This document shows positions 11,801 through 25,775 of a stretch of DNA of 64,000 nt, one piece after another. The number at the start of each line of letters is the position of its first letter. Positions within the stretch are counted from its first letter, which is position 1. The position numbers and the translations under genes are program-made. Origin of the DNA: Chenopodium formosanum (Eukaryota; Streptophyta; Magnoliopsida; Caryophyllales; Amaranthaceae). Under the pieces are notes generated by a model that had not been told where the DNA came from, did not search any database, and saw nothing but the letters and a program-made list of their open reading frames with translations. The stretch lies in the NCBI GenBank assembly GCA_024500155.1, contig CM044867.1:25679632-25743631 (forward strand), given 5' to 3'.

Positions 11801-14800
11801 TACACCTCCAGCTGGCTCCAGTACTCACGTGTCCAAACCACCCTTCCACCAGCACTAACACCACTTTAGCACAATTTTGAATTGCCAATTTGCAGTCAGG
11901 GTGAATTGGGATTAAATTTCAAAAAATTTCTGGTCTTGATTATCATACTAATTTCATGATGCGGTCCATTTTTCTGAAATTCCAGCTCTTGAATTACCTC
12001 TGATTGTTACTTGGATAGTTAGCACATGCTTGATTTGATTTATGTTACTTTGGAAAGACGTTCAGTTATGGAAAAGAATAAAATAGAGGAAAAGATTTAT
12101 GTGAATGAGAAAAGATAAAAGATTGATTGTTGAAGGAGATTTAACAAGGAGAAAGAAGATATGGTGTCTGTTATGAAGGAAGGCGGCCATCTTTGGTGGA
12201 CAGAAATCATAAAAACACTGACTCCATGGAGTATTATAAATTTTTAAAGGTTAAAGGGAAAATTGGTGAAAACAGGTAAATTTGAGACAAGATAACTCAC
12301 TTAGTGCTCGAGCCGAGCCCACGTCTAGGGGATTTTAGCACTTGGTTTGGCTCGTTAACACCCCTAGTAGGACGCAACAGACCAAAAGGAAAAGAGATTG
12401 CGAGGAGGGAAAAGCAATTTAAAAAAAAAATTTCAATCAAATTTATAAACCCTAGAAATGTTACTTAGGGGCAAATTTCACCCCTGCTTCCCCCTTCTAA
12501 TTTCTCTATACAAGAAAAGCGAAATTATATTTAGTTTGCAAATCAAAATTAGATTTTATGTATGATGTTAAGCAAAAAGGTATGGGAAGTTGGTTAAAAA
12601 ATGGTGGGATGGTGGAGGTGGAGGTTAGGAAGAAAAAAGGATACGAGGCTTTTGAAGAAGGCACGTGCATTGAACATAGTCAATGCTGGAATGTAGTCGT
12701 CAATGGTCTGAATCCGGTCAAAGGTCTCAGTCAATTAAAAAAAATAAAAAATTGTTTTAAGGTCAAAAATGCCACTTTTTTTATATAAAAATCAACTTAC
12801 TAATATTTTTGAGGAGAAGAGGAGAAGAGGAGAAATCAACTTACTAATATAAAAGGCCCTTTGTAACAAAATTTTCAATAATAATAATAATAAAAAAAAA
12901 AATAGTTTATAAGATAAATTTTTTTAAAATTCATTATCATGTTAACTAGGGATCCTATGCAGAAAATTTTATATGATCTAATTAGCACAGTTGCGCAAAG
13001 CATGAAAACTTGTTCTTAGACAACTGATATGAAAGAGAACCATCTCACAGCCAACATTTTGTAGTATCTTACTTTCAAGAACTCATTCTATCATAAACTA
13101 AAAAGAGATGAAAAGTGTTAAGAATTGAAAGAAACAAACATGTGTGGAAAGCTTAAAGAACATTAAGGAACAGAAGTAGTACCTCCCAACTGCCATTAAA
13201 GGCACACCTTTGAAGTCGAGTCAAAGCAGTAGCAAGCGTGGGATTACGAGAACTTGCTGCTGCAACCATTTTATCAGCATCCAACATCATTAATGCAGTA
13301 CCTGGGGGTGTTGCTGATTCCCAAGCATATTCGGATGCAGCATAATTTGCATTTTCGCCAAGAAACCACACCTGTGCAGCTAGAAGTTCAGAAAACATAC
13401 TACAATCTAATAAAATACTCCCTCCATTTTTTTAAGTGCATCAATTTCACCAACACGTAGTTTTAGGGAAGCGAGTAGAATGGAATAAAATTTTGTGTAT
13501 GTAGGTTTTGTTGGGAATAATAAAAATAATAATAGAAAGAGAGTAGGGTAACAGTTACTTAAGGGATGTGATAGAAGAGAAATAATTAAAAACAGTAGAA
13601 AGATACAATAAAATATAAGAGAAGATGTCTTAAAAAGGAAGTGATGCATTAAAAAAAAAAAACATTTAGGAGAGTGATGCCCTTAGAAAAAACCCAAAAA
13701 AAAAAAAAAAAGAATTAAAATTCATGAATTTTAAAAATCAATAAAAAATTCACTAGAAACAAAAAAATGTAATACTCACTGCTGCTTGGACTAATCTTTG
13801 TAAAGCCAAAGCTGACTTTGGATCAGAAGCTGATACTCTGTCCACAGAAGTGATGCCCGCCATTGAACCTGGCTGTGGAGGTGGTAAATCGAGGACGATG
13901 GTCACTGCTTCTAAAGCAGTGTGTTTGCCATCTGGACCAGCTCCCACAAGGCAAGTCTGCAAATACATAGGAATATTAGCTCCATAATTTTTCCATTTCA
14001 GCTACTTAGATTTTAAACATCGAACATCAAAGACACAAACAAAAATCACATAATATCTAGAGAAACCAAGTGGATCTCACTCAGACCAAAATAAATTGAC
14101 ACTATTCCCTTCGAGGGGGGTTCGAATCTTGGCAAGTCATTATTAAGGTGCAAGCTTCCAGGCAACTTGTATTGAAGCCCTGGTTTATGTTGACATTAGA
14201 AGTCTTAGTACAGTTCTCTATATTGAATAAAAGAATGAATTAGCAATTGAGAGAATCCACTTCATATGTTGTGTTATCCTCATCTTATTTCACTAATTTG
14301 AAGACAAAAATGCATATGAATTATTTAAAGGGAAGTAGGTGGTCTGGTAATAGGCTAATAATTGCTACCTTTGTAAAAGTTAAGTTTTAGTAGCAATAAG
14401 TTCATATTTAAAATTTAGGTAATAAGTTAAAATAAGTTTGAAAATGTTAATAAAACTTCCGGGCTCATAAGTTCTTCGAATTGGAAAAATTTAAGAAAAA
14501 ATCTCAACCTCTTAGAATTAACAATTCCTACCAATTAGGGGTGGCTCTAGAAGCATAAGAATACGGCATTTTTTTAGCTAAACAATAGGAGATCAATTAG
14601 AAAAAGGTTGCATGACTGCAGGAGATTTACACAAGAGCCAAAACAGACAAGTGCAGTATTTAAATGGAGCAACTTAATTGCTGGGAAGAATGCTTTGAAC
14701 TTACTTTCCATAAAAGTTGTAGTACGTCTGCGTCAATCTTTCCGGGAACCTTTGTGGCGAAAATCCTAGCAATTTCTAGTAGAGTCACAGCCATATCTGG

Positions 14801-17800
14801 AGTTGCCTGTAGTTATGAGAATTATAAGTACCAGAATAAGCAAAATGTTTAATAATCTCAGCTACATTACAGGGCAGTAAATTAAAAGCATGATCATGTG
14901 TGACAGAGAATACAGAAGCACAAATAGCCAAAAATTAAACCTTAATGTTTTCTTCCAACCAATCTTATGAATCATGACATAAATTATTGTTTTAAAGAAG
15001 CAAATACAGTCCACTTTAATTCCAAAATTTTATTACAATGATAAGGCACTGCCAAACATAAAAAGAATGTATCTTCTATTATCTGCATCCTACTACGCAC
15101 TAATTCCATATTTCAAATCTGCATCCGAAACCGAGACAGCCTAGAGATGTTAGCACCAAACCTTTCACAGACAATTAACATGACAACCACCAACCCCAGT
15201 GCTTGAATTTTTGCTCTTGGTAGTACAATAAAAATCATGCTCCAAACTAAATGTTCTACTACACTTGCATGTCCATTTCATTAAACATAAATACTTTTAT
15301 AGAAATATAAAATTAAAATAAATAAAAAGGTTCTCCAACCCACTATTGGCATATTGGGTGTTTTTATCAACTTGACAAAGCTGACTGTACTTTTGAACTT
15401 TAACCATGCTCCTTAGCCATGTGGCACATTGGGAGTAACCATGTTCACATCCGTTCTTTAAATTTGTTGCATTTTCATTAGAGCAAAGCCTTAAAAAAAA
15501 AAGGTTTATTTATGTTTCATGGTCTAATCAAAATAATATTGGAAATAGTTCATTCATCAAAATTACCACATGGCCAAGGCCACCAAATAGGTATCATTTC
15601 ATGAAGCAGATAGTATGGAACAATCACTTGCAATAACTGAAGTTATAAGATAACTAAATTGTGACTAAGGTCCATTATTACATCTAAATGAATAAAATAA
15701 ATACTAGTAAATAGAATCACCAGAAAGAAATAAGAAGCAAAATACAAGATATAGACCTCAAACATATGTGACACTAATCAGTATTCACATGGCAAAATTT
15801 CCTTGAAGGCGGTGTAGCATAAGATTTCTAACCTTGAATCGAGCATGGAGAGTCAGCAAAACATCATTCAACAGTGCTGCTGGCCATGCAGGATCTGACA
15901 ACTCTGATGCAATGATGGATTTTAATTCATCAAATGATTCATGAGGACTTTGCATCCAGATCAATGCTTTGATTACCATAGCACGGACATAAACACATTC
16001 ACAGGCTACTGTTGTCCGCACTATTTCCATTAATGAAGCTAATAAGCTTGCTATTGTATCCCTTGCACCAGTTCCATTTGAACCAGAAGTTGTTCTTCTA
16101 ATACCTGGTTATTTGTTGGGATATGAAAGAGTTTGCCCATCATAAGTGACATATTAAGGACAACACACACACAAAAAAAAAGAATAAGAGAGAAAAGAAA
16201 ATTTGATAAGAGTGTCAACTTTGATGGCTTGAAAGTGCAATTTAATGAAGGCATACGAGGGAATCATGAGGCATGTGCAATTAAGACCACCACAAGATGT
16301 CCAGAATTAAAAAATGCAATACAGCCTTACCTTCAGGATGGGAGCTGTCACTAACATCAGGATCGTCTTGTGTATCTGAAAATGTATTAACATAGTCTCG
16401 TTCATCAATATCCTGTAAACCAACAGAGATAGCTGCAGCTCGGCTTTTTCCCATTTCCTGAACAACCCTTGCAGCTGCATGCAATACAGGCCTTGAGAAA
16501 CTACGGAAAGCACTCTCCAGCCTGAAGCAAAATACGAAAACATGATCCAAATGGATGGGCAGACCACATGCAAAATTTATCAGAAAGTATATATTAACAC
16601 CGTCAATATAATGATTCTGGACCAAAAATTCTTATAATTAGAAGACTTATTTTTGGAGTTAGAAGGATTACTGGGATAAGGGACAATTCCTACCTTCTCA
16701 TGACAAGTTTAATAAGGGGCTGGGGACGCCTTGTTTTCTTCGATTTGTCTTTGGCTGACTTTGGAGGGAGCACATCTTTAGCTTCATCCTTGGAATCTTT
16801 CTTAGCATCTTTTGACAATACAGATGGTGCATCAGGCAGCTTCAAGATCTCTCTAGTCAAACGATACCACCCAGCAGCTCGTTCTTCAGTCCTACAAAGC
16901 ATAAACCAAAACATGAACAGGGAAATCTTTTTTAAGCTAGAGTAATCAGGGGAGGCAGTTTCAAATGGCATGAAAGATATACAGACGACAGAAGAAAAGA
17001 AGTGTCTACAGATTCAGACCTTTCAGAGTTGTCATATTTTCCCAAAACACACAGGATAGCCTCAAAGCAAACTCTTTCACTTGGATCAAGGAGGAGTTGA
17101 TAGAGCAGTGAATTAAACTGAGTTTTAATATCAGGCCTTTCTGCATATAAATCATTAGCATGGAAACCATCAAGTCACACATTACTATAAACGTTACTGC
17201 AACATGATATGCAATCCCTTACCATCTAGAGCCCGTGCTCTTGAAATTGTATGGCACAATTTTGCAAGGGCAACTCTAGCAAGCACATCATGCAAATGGA
17301 GAACATCATGAAGTGCACCTGGTTCATAAACATCTATATTATTAGTTTTGCAACATAAAGAACTTTTTAAACGGGAAAAGATCATCAACATTTTAAACAC
17401 CTGGTTCATATGATCTTGAGAGGACCGGATTCACCAATCCTCTCAAGATCATCAATTATAGAAAATGTTAACCATGCTTTGTGTCATTAAAATAGTAACC
17501 ATAGAAAACCCCTATACTGTAGCAGCAAATGGAAAGCCAGGATGACTATTCATTCCGCAAAGTCCATAATCTACTTAATCCTACACTAATATTCCGCAAA
17601 TCCCCTCTAATCACAAAGCCCATCCAAGCATGCCAATCTCCATGGAGGTTTCCCTCTATGTCTTACAATAATCTAATTTGGCATAAGATAATTTCATCTA
17701 ACTGGTGACTGATGTCAGACAGGCCAACTTCACATCACACAATATTAGTTTCTTCGCATTAAATATGATATATAATGGTAAAGATCACATAAAAGTATAA

Positions 17801-17830
17801 CTAGCTACCAGACTGCCAATACCACAAACA

Positions 17831-17861
<31 letters not shown>

Positions 17862-20800
17862 AGGATTTTTTGTCAGAATCTACCTAATTAAACCCAGATT
17901 TTATGAGAAACTAAATTGTTAAAAGAAACTACCTAATAAAAGGTAAAATGTTACTACCTCTAGCCAGATTTCCACCACTGACCTGATTTTCCGGCGTTTA
18001 ACCTACCTCAACACACCCCTAATACCACTGCAAGGGTTGGTTTTCAAGGTGATATGACTACTTTCAGGGTGGCTGGGGGATATTCCGAGTTTTTATGATA
18101 AAAACTAAGTAAATACTAGTAAATCCATGAAACAGTCCACGTATATAGAAAACCAACATACCTCCGGATGCAATTTGCTTTCCTGCATTAAAAAAAATAT
18201 TCCCAAGTGTCAGATACTCAGATAGGTCAGACCCACAAAAGGTGACAGAACTTACTAGCAAGGTTACTGTAACAAACAAATCCCTTAATTGCAAGAACTA
18301 GAGAATATTACAACCATATGATTATATAAACTTAAGCTGCTCATGGCCAAAGGATCTTTTTTAATCATATATACTAGTAGCTGAAGATTGCAGCTGCCAG
18401 TCAGCCAGTGTACTGATGTGGAAGTTTGTAGTAAGAAATTAAAGTACAAGGACATTGATGGTGCACATCAGCAACAGACACAAGGCAGCAAATCATTTAA
18501 AGAATGACATTACAAAAACTATTTAAAAATCACAGCCACATTTTCCACACAGTCTAAAGCATATTAAGCAACTATATTCAGAGAATCATACTAATATAAT
18601 CTCACAATTAGCATGAACATAACCAAAAAAATTTGCATTCCCAAATCCTATCTTCTTCCCTTCCCCTAAACACAATCTTCTTTGACAGAGATCATAAACA
18701 GCTAGAGTCCATCAATCTATAACATGACACCTAGCTTACATAGTTACACTCCTGAGTATGGAATCAGGATCACATACAAAATAGTATACTCAGTAGGCGG
18801 TGTACTCTGAATTAAAGCAAAAATATTAAACATGAAAGTGAGAACAGTATCCACAATTGACAGGAAAGAACACAAATCCAAATAATAAACAGGCACATAG
18901 CAATCTAAAGGTCACATTTATTCAAGTTTACCAGAATATTTCACAGAACTGCATGTTTTACCTAATGTCATTGCAACAGCATAAGGGTCTTTAGCTGCTA
19001 GGTCAGATAGTATCTCCAAAGAGTGTCTCACAGCAACAGGATCGGCAAATGAAATCCTGCAAGTATTCATTATTCAAAACTTTTTACTCCTTCACATGAA
19101 AAAGAGAATAACTATCCACCATAATTTCCAAAGTAACCCAAGTAACTTGAATCTCCAAATTAGAGCAAATCACTATAAAATATATTTTTTATCAAGCAAT
19201 ATGTAATCATTCAGTGGAAGAGTGTTCACTGAAAAAGACGGTGTTGTCCGACAAAAGGCAAATTTCAGTGGTGGATGCCAAGAACGTTGATTAGTGGATT
19301 AGTAACGTATTTCAAAGAAAAACAAGGTTTTGCCACTGTTTGTACTTTTGTAATCAACACAGTGGTCGTTTTTCCTTTGTAATCAACAGCAAAGAAATTT
19401 AATTAATTGACCTTCAATTCAATTAAATTAAAGGGAAAGAGTCAAGCTTTACTTCCTAATACTTTTTCTAACACTGTAAGAGTCAGATAATATGGAACAA
19501 TGGGGATACATTCTGAATTACTTAGACTAGATAATTAAGTTAGTTAAGTGAAAATAAATAACCAAATAAAAGCTTACCCCTGTGCAGCTCGATTCAGGAA
19601 CACTGGATTTCCAGGGTCTAAAGGAAGTCTTCTCAATGCGCTCAGGGCAGCATATTGCAAATTACTCCGGACAATGAACTACAATTCAAATTTAAAGCAA
19701 AACCTTTGTTTAACATAGCAAAATACTTTCTTGATCTAGAAAATTTCATCAAATAACAAAATACAGCTTTAATTTACAAGAATTGAGGACAACAACTATG
19801 ATTATCCTAAGTAAAAGAAGCCAGCATGCCATTTACTCTTCATATCATAAAAAGAAAACCAGGAAATATTCCCACAAAATAGCACCTAAATGAAACAAGG
19901 AAGACTTGCTCTATCCTACAAGCTATCAATCCCGCTAAGATAACTGCAAATGCATCAGTCACAAAATTTTCCAACTCACTCAAATTAAAATTTTAAATAT
20001 GCATGAAAAGACCACTATGAAATCACTACATAAAAAACTTGAAGAGGATAAGTTCATAAACAGTACCTCCTTATCACCACCTTTTGTCCCAAATATCCCC
20101 TTTTTTGGTTTGTTTGGTCCATCTGCAACCTGACAAATAGAAACATGTGGGGAAAGATTTTAAAAATTAATAAGTAAATGAATATTAAAAAAAATAAAAC
20201 ATAAAATTGTGATTTGCATGGTGATGAATCAAACTCAATAAAGTTCTAGGAAAAGATTGAATTTCAGGATACTCCAAAGCAGAGATGACAAAAAGAAAGA
20301 GGCAAAATCATAAAGGCCAATCTTTTATAGACTTTGTGTGTTTGCATGTAATGAGTAATACGATATGAAATTGGGCTGCCTTACCTCAAGTTGCCACCCC
20401 ATTCAGTCGTCTGTGATGGTAATAGATTTATTTTGTAATGTTATTAGGTTTGACATGTGCAAGTGTCCATAGTAATGGTTGTCCCCCCTCCCCCCCCCCC
20501 AAAACACCCTCCCCGTATCTCCTTTTTAAGGGCATACCTGGATTACTTGTTACTGGGGTGGAAAAATCAGGAGTAAAAAACCAGAAGTATTTAGATCCCT
20601 AAAGCAGGGCAAATGCTGTTCCCTGAAATGAGGGTAACAGTTACCAAGGCCCCAGGGGCATCATTTTCCCCTTACCAACTCTATTACTCACTTCCTCCTG
20701 CCTTCCCATCCTACCTCCACCACCACTTCATCTCAATTTCCAATGAGCTCGTTGCCAATATGAATATTGTTGACAAACTTCCAAGTCTTTGATGGTAGGA

Positions 20801-23800
20801 AAATAAATTCAACTACCATGGAGTCATATTTTGCAAGGTTGGGGCAAGATTTACAATGGTATGTGGGTTGGTTTCCAAGGAATTGGTTGGGTTTGCAATG
20901 GTTTGTGAGGTGTTGGGTTTTGTTACTAGTGGTGTAGCTGTGTGAAATCGAAGGGAGATTAATCTTACCTGAGAAATATTGCCAAACTTGAAGAGCAGGA
21001 AGACTAGCCTCTTTTAGTTTAACTTTCCCCATTAACTTTTACTCCCTTAATTAGTCAAGGAATCTAGGGATTTCCTACAAGATAATGGATGTTTATGAAG
21101 AAAACACGTGCTTGGAGGGAAGTTTGTTACCATGGGCATTGGCATGGGACTTTCCTCATAAAAATGACATATAAAGCAACCTACCATTTACTACCGCCTA
21201 GTAAATGGTTAGTTAAAGGGATAAAAAAAATACTGGTTCTTAAAACACTATAGCACAACACACAATTTGGCTTTCATTAACAATGGCCCTTATTATATTT
21301 TTTGCAAACTTGAGACTGAGCAGTCAGTACATACTTTTTAAAAGGTTCAAAACCATGGATATATCAAAACTTAAATCTGCAAATTCACTCCACACCATAG
21401 CTTATTTAGTCATACATGAAAGGAAGCTTCATTTGGATCTACAATTTAAAAACTGCAGTAGAGCAGAGACAAACCTTGTCAAGAATTCCAAAGACAATTT
21501 CATACACTTTCATAAGAATTTCAGAGTTGCTTGATGGAGCATATGTAAGAGCCTTCAATGCTTGTAGTCTCCGTGCATGAACTTTAACAAACAACAAATA
21601 CAAAAGGTCAGATGCCAAGACAAATAAATCAAGTGAGGGAAAAATATAGTACATCAATTTCCAATGTTTATTCATCATAAAACAAGATTAATATCTTCCT
21701 TAAGTGGAACAAAATTTTGTTTGGAGACCACAAACTTGGAAAATGTTTAACATCAAGAAAACTGGGTCAAGTTCAAGAAGTGTCCAAATTTTGAATATGG
21801 ACAAGACAACAATATAGACCCTACAATTTACATCAACCCCCTTCTCAGTCCCACCTCCCCTGTACCCCCCCCCCCCCCCCTCCCCAAATAAAAAAAAAAT
21901 GTTTATTTAAATGAGCACATAAGTTCAACAATCTTGTCTAGTAATGCTTAAGGGCGTATGGTGTGGGTTAGGAATCAATATAAGGTTTAAACTTGGTACC
22001 ATGTGCTTGGTTCCATTTGGAATTGAGCTTTGTTTCTATTTTGATTTATGCCTGAAGGTTTGGCATTAGCCTAACCAATCTCCCCCCTGAGTTTTAGACC
22101 CCATAACTTTGGGGATTTGAGGTATGGGTTTAGAAATTGCAAATTTTTCAAAAAACACAATTACACAAGGTTTGAACTTCAATCATTTTAAACCCATACC
22201 TAATACATGAACTCTGTGAGTCAAACACCCTCTTAGCAAGTTGCTACAACTTCCAATTTACATCCAATTTGAGTTGCAGACTTGCAACCCAAGTTTTAAT
22301 GCCATAATTCAAAAGCTTGATGGATCGAAAAGAATTTTTAAACTGAGAGCCCAATATATGATGCCTGTCTACTAGTTGGCATTTTAGTTTGTTCACAAAG
22401 GCACTATGAATCAATCAGAGGAAAAGAATAAACATTAGGGACATCTAGTCTGCAACAACACTATATGTAAATTAACTCAACATATTAATCAATCATATCA
22501 CCAGCAAAAACTCCCAAAAGCAGTGGCAAACAAGGAAATTATACAAATCATTGTTAAAACATATAACACTGTTATATCATTCTACTAAAGACACCCTCCA
22601 TTCGTATGATTTAAGGTCATCAAAGTAGCATTACATAATAACATTTAGTAGTTTTCTACTAATATTCACATCGTGTCCTTATAAAATATATAAAAGGGCA
22701 AGGAACAAACTTTATACCTGTTTTTCGACTAACCAAGCAGCCTAAGAATATCAGTAATTTTAGCACTAATATAAATTTTTAACAAGAAATTCTTGTAACT
22801 ACTTCAAAAATTGGAAATCATACAGCTTATCAGATACAAGATATTTTAGGACAGATGGAGAAAAGATCACTCACACTCAACATCTTCATTTAATGACTCC
22901 GTAGTAAGTTGCTGGCTTATTCTCGGAACAACATCTGCTCTAGTAACCCCACCAACAGCATCGATATCTGCTAAAGCATCCCAATTAGGAGTTGGTATGC
23001 CACCACCTGTACCTAGACCTTGTGAACCAGTATCTGATAAAATTCTTGCCAAGTAATAGTAGACATATCGTAGAACATTTCTATCTTCACACTGTTGAAG
23101 AAGCTGCAAATTTTATAGCAAAGAGAGCAGTAACTATTAGCTTACCAGCAAAAATCATGCCCATATAAAGAATTTAACAGAAATCACGGGAGTCAAATTT
23201 CTTAGGATATAATCATACATTCATGTTGTCAGCAATACTTCTTGAGCTTGAAAAAGGTTATATTATGACCAGAATAAAGCAGATCATACACAAAGCGACG
23301 CAGTTTACCGTTTTTATACTGACAACAACCAACAAAGAAATACTTCTATCAAAACAGAAATTTTAAAACGTCACTCACAATCACAGAAGCAAACATATAC
23401 AACCAAGCATGATATTATCCATTATCACTCATTTTATAAAGCAGTGCAAATATGCAATGTCAACCAAATGAAATGGGAAACGCAAAGGCAGGCAACAGAC
23501 AAACACACATGCGAAAGCAACAATGGACACAATAGAGGACCTGGTGCCAATGTGTCACAGTCCGAGTATTACACAAGGACATCAACAAAAGATATAGACA
23601 CTACAGAAGAGAAGCTAGATTCTAAGCACAAGTCGTACTCCCTTTGTTCAAATAAATGCCTCAATTTGACCGTCACATATGCGGATATGCCAATGTAGAA
23701 GTTTGAGCAATAAGATCTTTTATAATTAATAAATATATATTGCAAAAATACATAGAGACAATTCCTATAAATACTCAAATATCTATGTTCAAATGTTCAT

Positions 23801-25312
23801 TCATATGTATAAAGCACCAACATTGCTCAAAGTGGTGCATGTGAATAATGCACAAGTCAAATTGGGCACTTGAAAAGAAACGGAAGGGGTATGAAGGATC
23901 ATATCCTCAAAAACAGTTTCGTTCAGTTAGCCACTTAGCCATGCCTACTTTCTCCCTAAAATTTCATTTTTTATGAGTAAACAAATCTCATTCAATAGGA
24001 AAAGTAACTATGAGTTGCAGTACATAACAATGCAGCTAATTTCACCTATAGACATACACAACAGAACTCTTTAATGTAATTTTTTTGTGGCAATTTTCGT
24101 TTTGTGCAAAATATCGAAATCGCAAAAAGAACTTACCATAAGAAGGGATGGAGCCAATGAAGGATCAACAGAATTATATACAGCAAGCTTCGGAAATACA
24201 TGATTCAGCAACTGCTTCTGGGAATTTTTCTGCAAGAAAATACACAAACAAAACAACAGAATAGAACATACTTAAGAAAAGGCGATACAAAAGGAAAACA
24301 CAAGCACCAAACATATGGATGCAGAGTAATGCACTAATTCAAAGTACATACTTGATCAGATGTAGCTGCTAGTTCATGTATACTCCTTGCAAGTTGCGCA
24401 TATGAAACTGGCTGTAAAACACAATCAGCAAAGACAACAGCAAGTCACTAATATTCAACACTAATAATTGTGACGAATATCCAAGAATAAACACTACCAA
24501 CATATCACAAGACAAGCTAGTCATTCCCTTATAGCCTAATATCTCACGAAAAATGAAACTTGTTGAATTTCAATTTAAGTAACAATTGGTAAATGCAACA
24601 AAACCTCGAATTGAAAAATGGCACAAACTTTCCACTTCACTTCAACAATCTTACATTACAGAAAGAACCGAGAATTCTCAGCAATCAAATCCATCAAACA
24701 CTACTCACTACACCCAAATCAATCATCTAAATTCGTATATATATCAACAAATCAAATTACAATCCTAATTAAAGCAAAATTCAGAAAAATCAAAGTATAG
24801 CAAATGTGAGACAGTAAAATAAAATACCCTTTTCTTCATTAATCATCTAATTTCGTGAATTTATCAACAAATCAAATTACAATCCTAATCAAAGCAAAAT
24901 TCAGAAAAATCAAAGTATAGCAAATATAAGATAGCAAAATAAAAAATAAAAAAAATACCCTTTTCTTCTGCTTTTGGGGCAAGATATTAGCACGAACAGC
25001 TCTAGCAGCAGAAAGTGTGTCATGGTGTAACGAAGTTAACGTAGTGTGTGTCTTCTTCGATTTACGATCAGTAACCGGTTTCCCGAGAGATGAAGGTGGC
25101 GGCATCGTGGTAGACGGAGCCATTTGCATTGGCGCCGATGTTGCCGACGAAGACGAAGATGGTGGTGGTTGTGCCGCCTTAGGGTCGGACGTCATGAGAT
25201 CCATCAGCGTCATGCCGGAAGAATCCTGGAAGAAGAGAGAGAAAGAGAAAGTGAGTGAGTGATGCAATTGAAGGTGTTGAAGAGGAGAGAGATCTGAAAG
25301 AATTACCGCCAT
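5855..25312 (-). CDS. TASH3: TASH3: SH3-domain subunit of the TPLATE endocytic complex
   Basis: Twenty-seven exons join without a frame break into 1220 codons (Arabidopsis TASH3, from memory, is about 1200 residues). The protein belongs to the octameric TPLATE/TSET-related adaptor complex that drives clathrin-mediated endocytosis at the plant plasma membrane. The N-terminus (MADSSGMTLMDLMTSDP) is followed by a Pro/Ser-rich linker, residues about 18-60. A long helical, HEAT-like solenoid (about 90-900) is interrupted near residues 440-480 by a Lys/Asp-rich stretch. A Ser/Gly-rich disordered linker follows, about 1060-1160. The C-terminal SH3 domain (about 1163-1218) shows ALYDF at 1165-1169, an acidic RT loop, GWFF in place of the usual GWW, and GLVPVLYV as the last strand. 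The identification rests on remembered family features. All junctions are GT-AG. Confidence 0.93.
6913..8841. other. TASH3 intron 23, no second gene
   Basis: A 1.9-kb intron. It holds A/T runs near 7090-7130 and a G/C-richer patch near 7015-7075, but no coding region or clear element boundary is seen. Confidence 0.6.
10345..10605. mobile_element. Stowaway-like MITE remnant in TASH3 intron 20
   Basis: The right end reads ...GCAACGGAGGTAG next to TA at 10604-10605, the usual Stowaway terminus and TA target. The left end is degraded after a C-rich run at 10298-10318. The inner arms share TATGCAACGTTTTGAC / GAGTCAAAACAATGCAT words in inverted order. Confidence 0.5.
11268..13182. other. TASH3 intron 18
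   Basis: A 1.9-kb intron. It contains a direct repeat of 'aaatcaacttactaatat' near 12790 and 12832, separated by GAGGAGAA repeats, and A-rich runs near 12420 and 12890. No gene is supported; the short ORFs are low-complexity. Confidence 0.55.
13418..13675. mobile_element. Stowaway-like MITE in TASH3 intron 17
   Basis: It begins CTCCCTCCATTTTTTTAAG after TA (13416-13417) and ends near GGAGAG at about 13673, with inverted GATGCA/TGCATC words inside. The right arm has an expanded A run, so that boundary is approximate. Tc1/mariner-derived, non-coding. Confidence 0.55.
20130..21474. other. TASH3 intron 6
   Basis: A 1.34-kb intron holding a C-rich run (about 20485-20510). The 99-codon ORF in it is not recognisable. 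Nothing else is supported. Confidence 0.55.
21582..22874. other. TASH3 intron 5
   Basis: A 1.29-kb intron with a long C run near 21863-21885 followed by A-rich sequence. No gene or bounded element is identified. Confidence 0.55.
23638..23889. mobile_element. Stowaway MITE in TASH3 intron 4
   Basis: The left end CTCCCTTTGTTC and right end GAAACGGAAGGGG are imperfect inverted repeats that extend into matching CAATTTGAC / GTCAAATTG arms. TA flanks both sides (23636-23637 and 23890-23891). About 252 bp, non-coding. Confidence 0.7.
24721..24968. repeat. 120-bp tandem duplication covering the TASH3 exon 2 splice donor
   Basis: Copy A (24721-24838) and copy B (24841-24968) are nearly identical apart from a roughly 10-nt A-rich insertion in B. 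The duplicated block includes the end of exon 2 and its donor (AAGAAAAGG/GTATTT). The authentic donor is at 24958-24957 and the copied one at 24827-24826. Confidence 0.9.
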
Positions 25313-25775
25313 TGTTGAGGTCAAGTAAGAATTGGTGATCTCTTCTCTGATCGCCGGCGACCTCACGTCTGATGCTTCTGCCCAATTTCAGCTATCTCAC
25401 TTCATTTTTTTTTGGGAAATTTCAATGATAGCCCTCTAGTATTAGTTAATTGAAATGTATAGTAGTTATTTTTCGATTATCTCTTGTAGCCCTTTATATT
25501 TATGGTTTTACAATCGCGGCCTTAATGATAATTTTTCCGTTAAAGCTAACTTAGTTCTACTCAATCAAGGTTAATTGCTTCCAAAAATTGTTCTGTGTAT
25601 CCCCAATGTTGTTAAAAATGCACCGGGTACCCTTGCGAAGTTATAAATGAACCGTGTACCCTTGATATATGATAATTATGTGCTAAACACCCTTATTACT
25701 AACACCGGTAACTTTCTATTAGTTTTATGTTTTAAAATGCATCGGATACCCTTAAGATTACATAAAATGCACGAA
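25313..25775 (-). promoter_or_regulatory. TASH3 5'UTR and presumed promoter
   Basis: About 70 nt upstream of the ATG is richer in GC (25313-25385) and reads as leader. Beyond 25390 the DNA turns AT-rich. No TATA position can be assigned with confidence. Confidence 0.4.

Larger units (their letters stand above)
5855..25312 (-). other. TASH3 exon map
   Basis: Coding exons, 5' to 3' on the minus strand: 25307-25312, 24959-25225, 24352-24411, 24137-24229, 22875-23103, 21475-21581, 20067-20129, 19578-19678, 18962-19056, 18162-18182, 17223-17318, 17020-17140, 16694-16891, 16331-16521, 15833-16104, 14705-14806, 13780-13956, 13183-13371, 11026-11267, 10788-10934, 9946-10180, 9113-9241, 8842-8982, 6847-6912, 6571-6750, 6341-6400, 5855-5929. 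The total is 3663 nt. Exon 1 carries only ATGGCG and exon 10 is a 21-nt microexon. The ATG at 25312 was chosen because it splices in frame to the conserved N-terminus; the internal Met in exon 2 would lose it. Confidence 0.9.

Noticed and set aside
11618..11880. Two overlapping 83-codon ORFs in TASH3 intron 18
   Set aside because: Pro/Thr-rich translations of simple intronic sequence; no start context, no homology recognised, and both frames open by composition.
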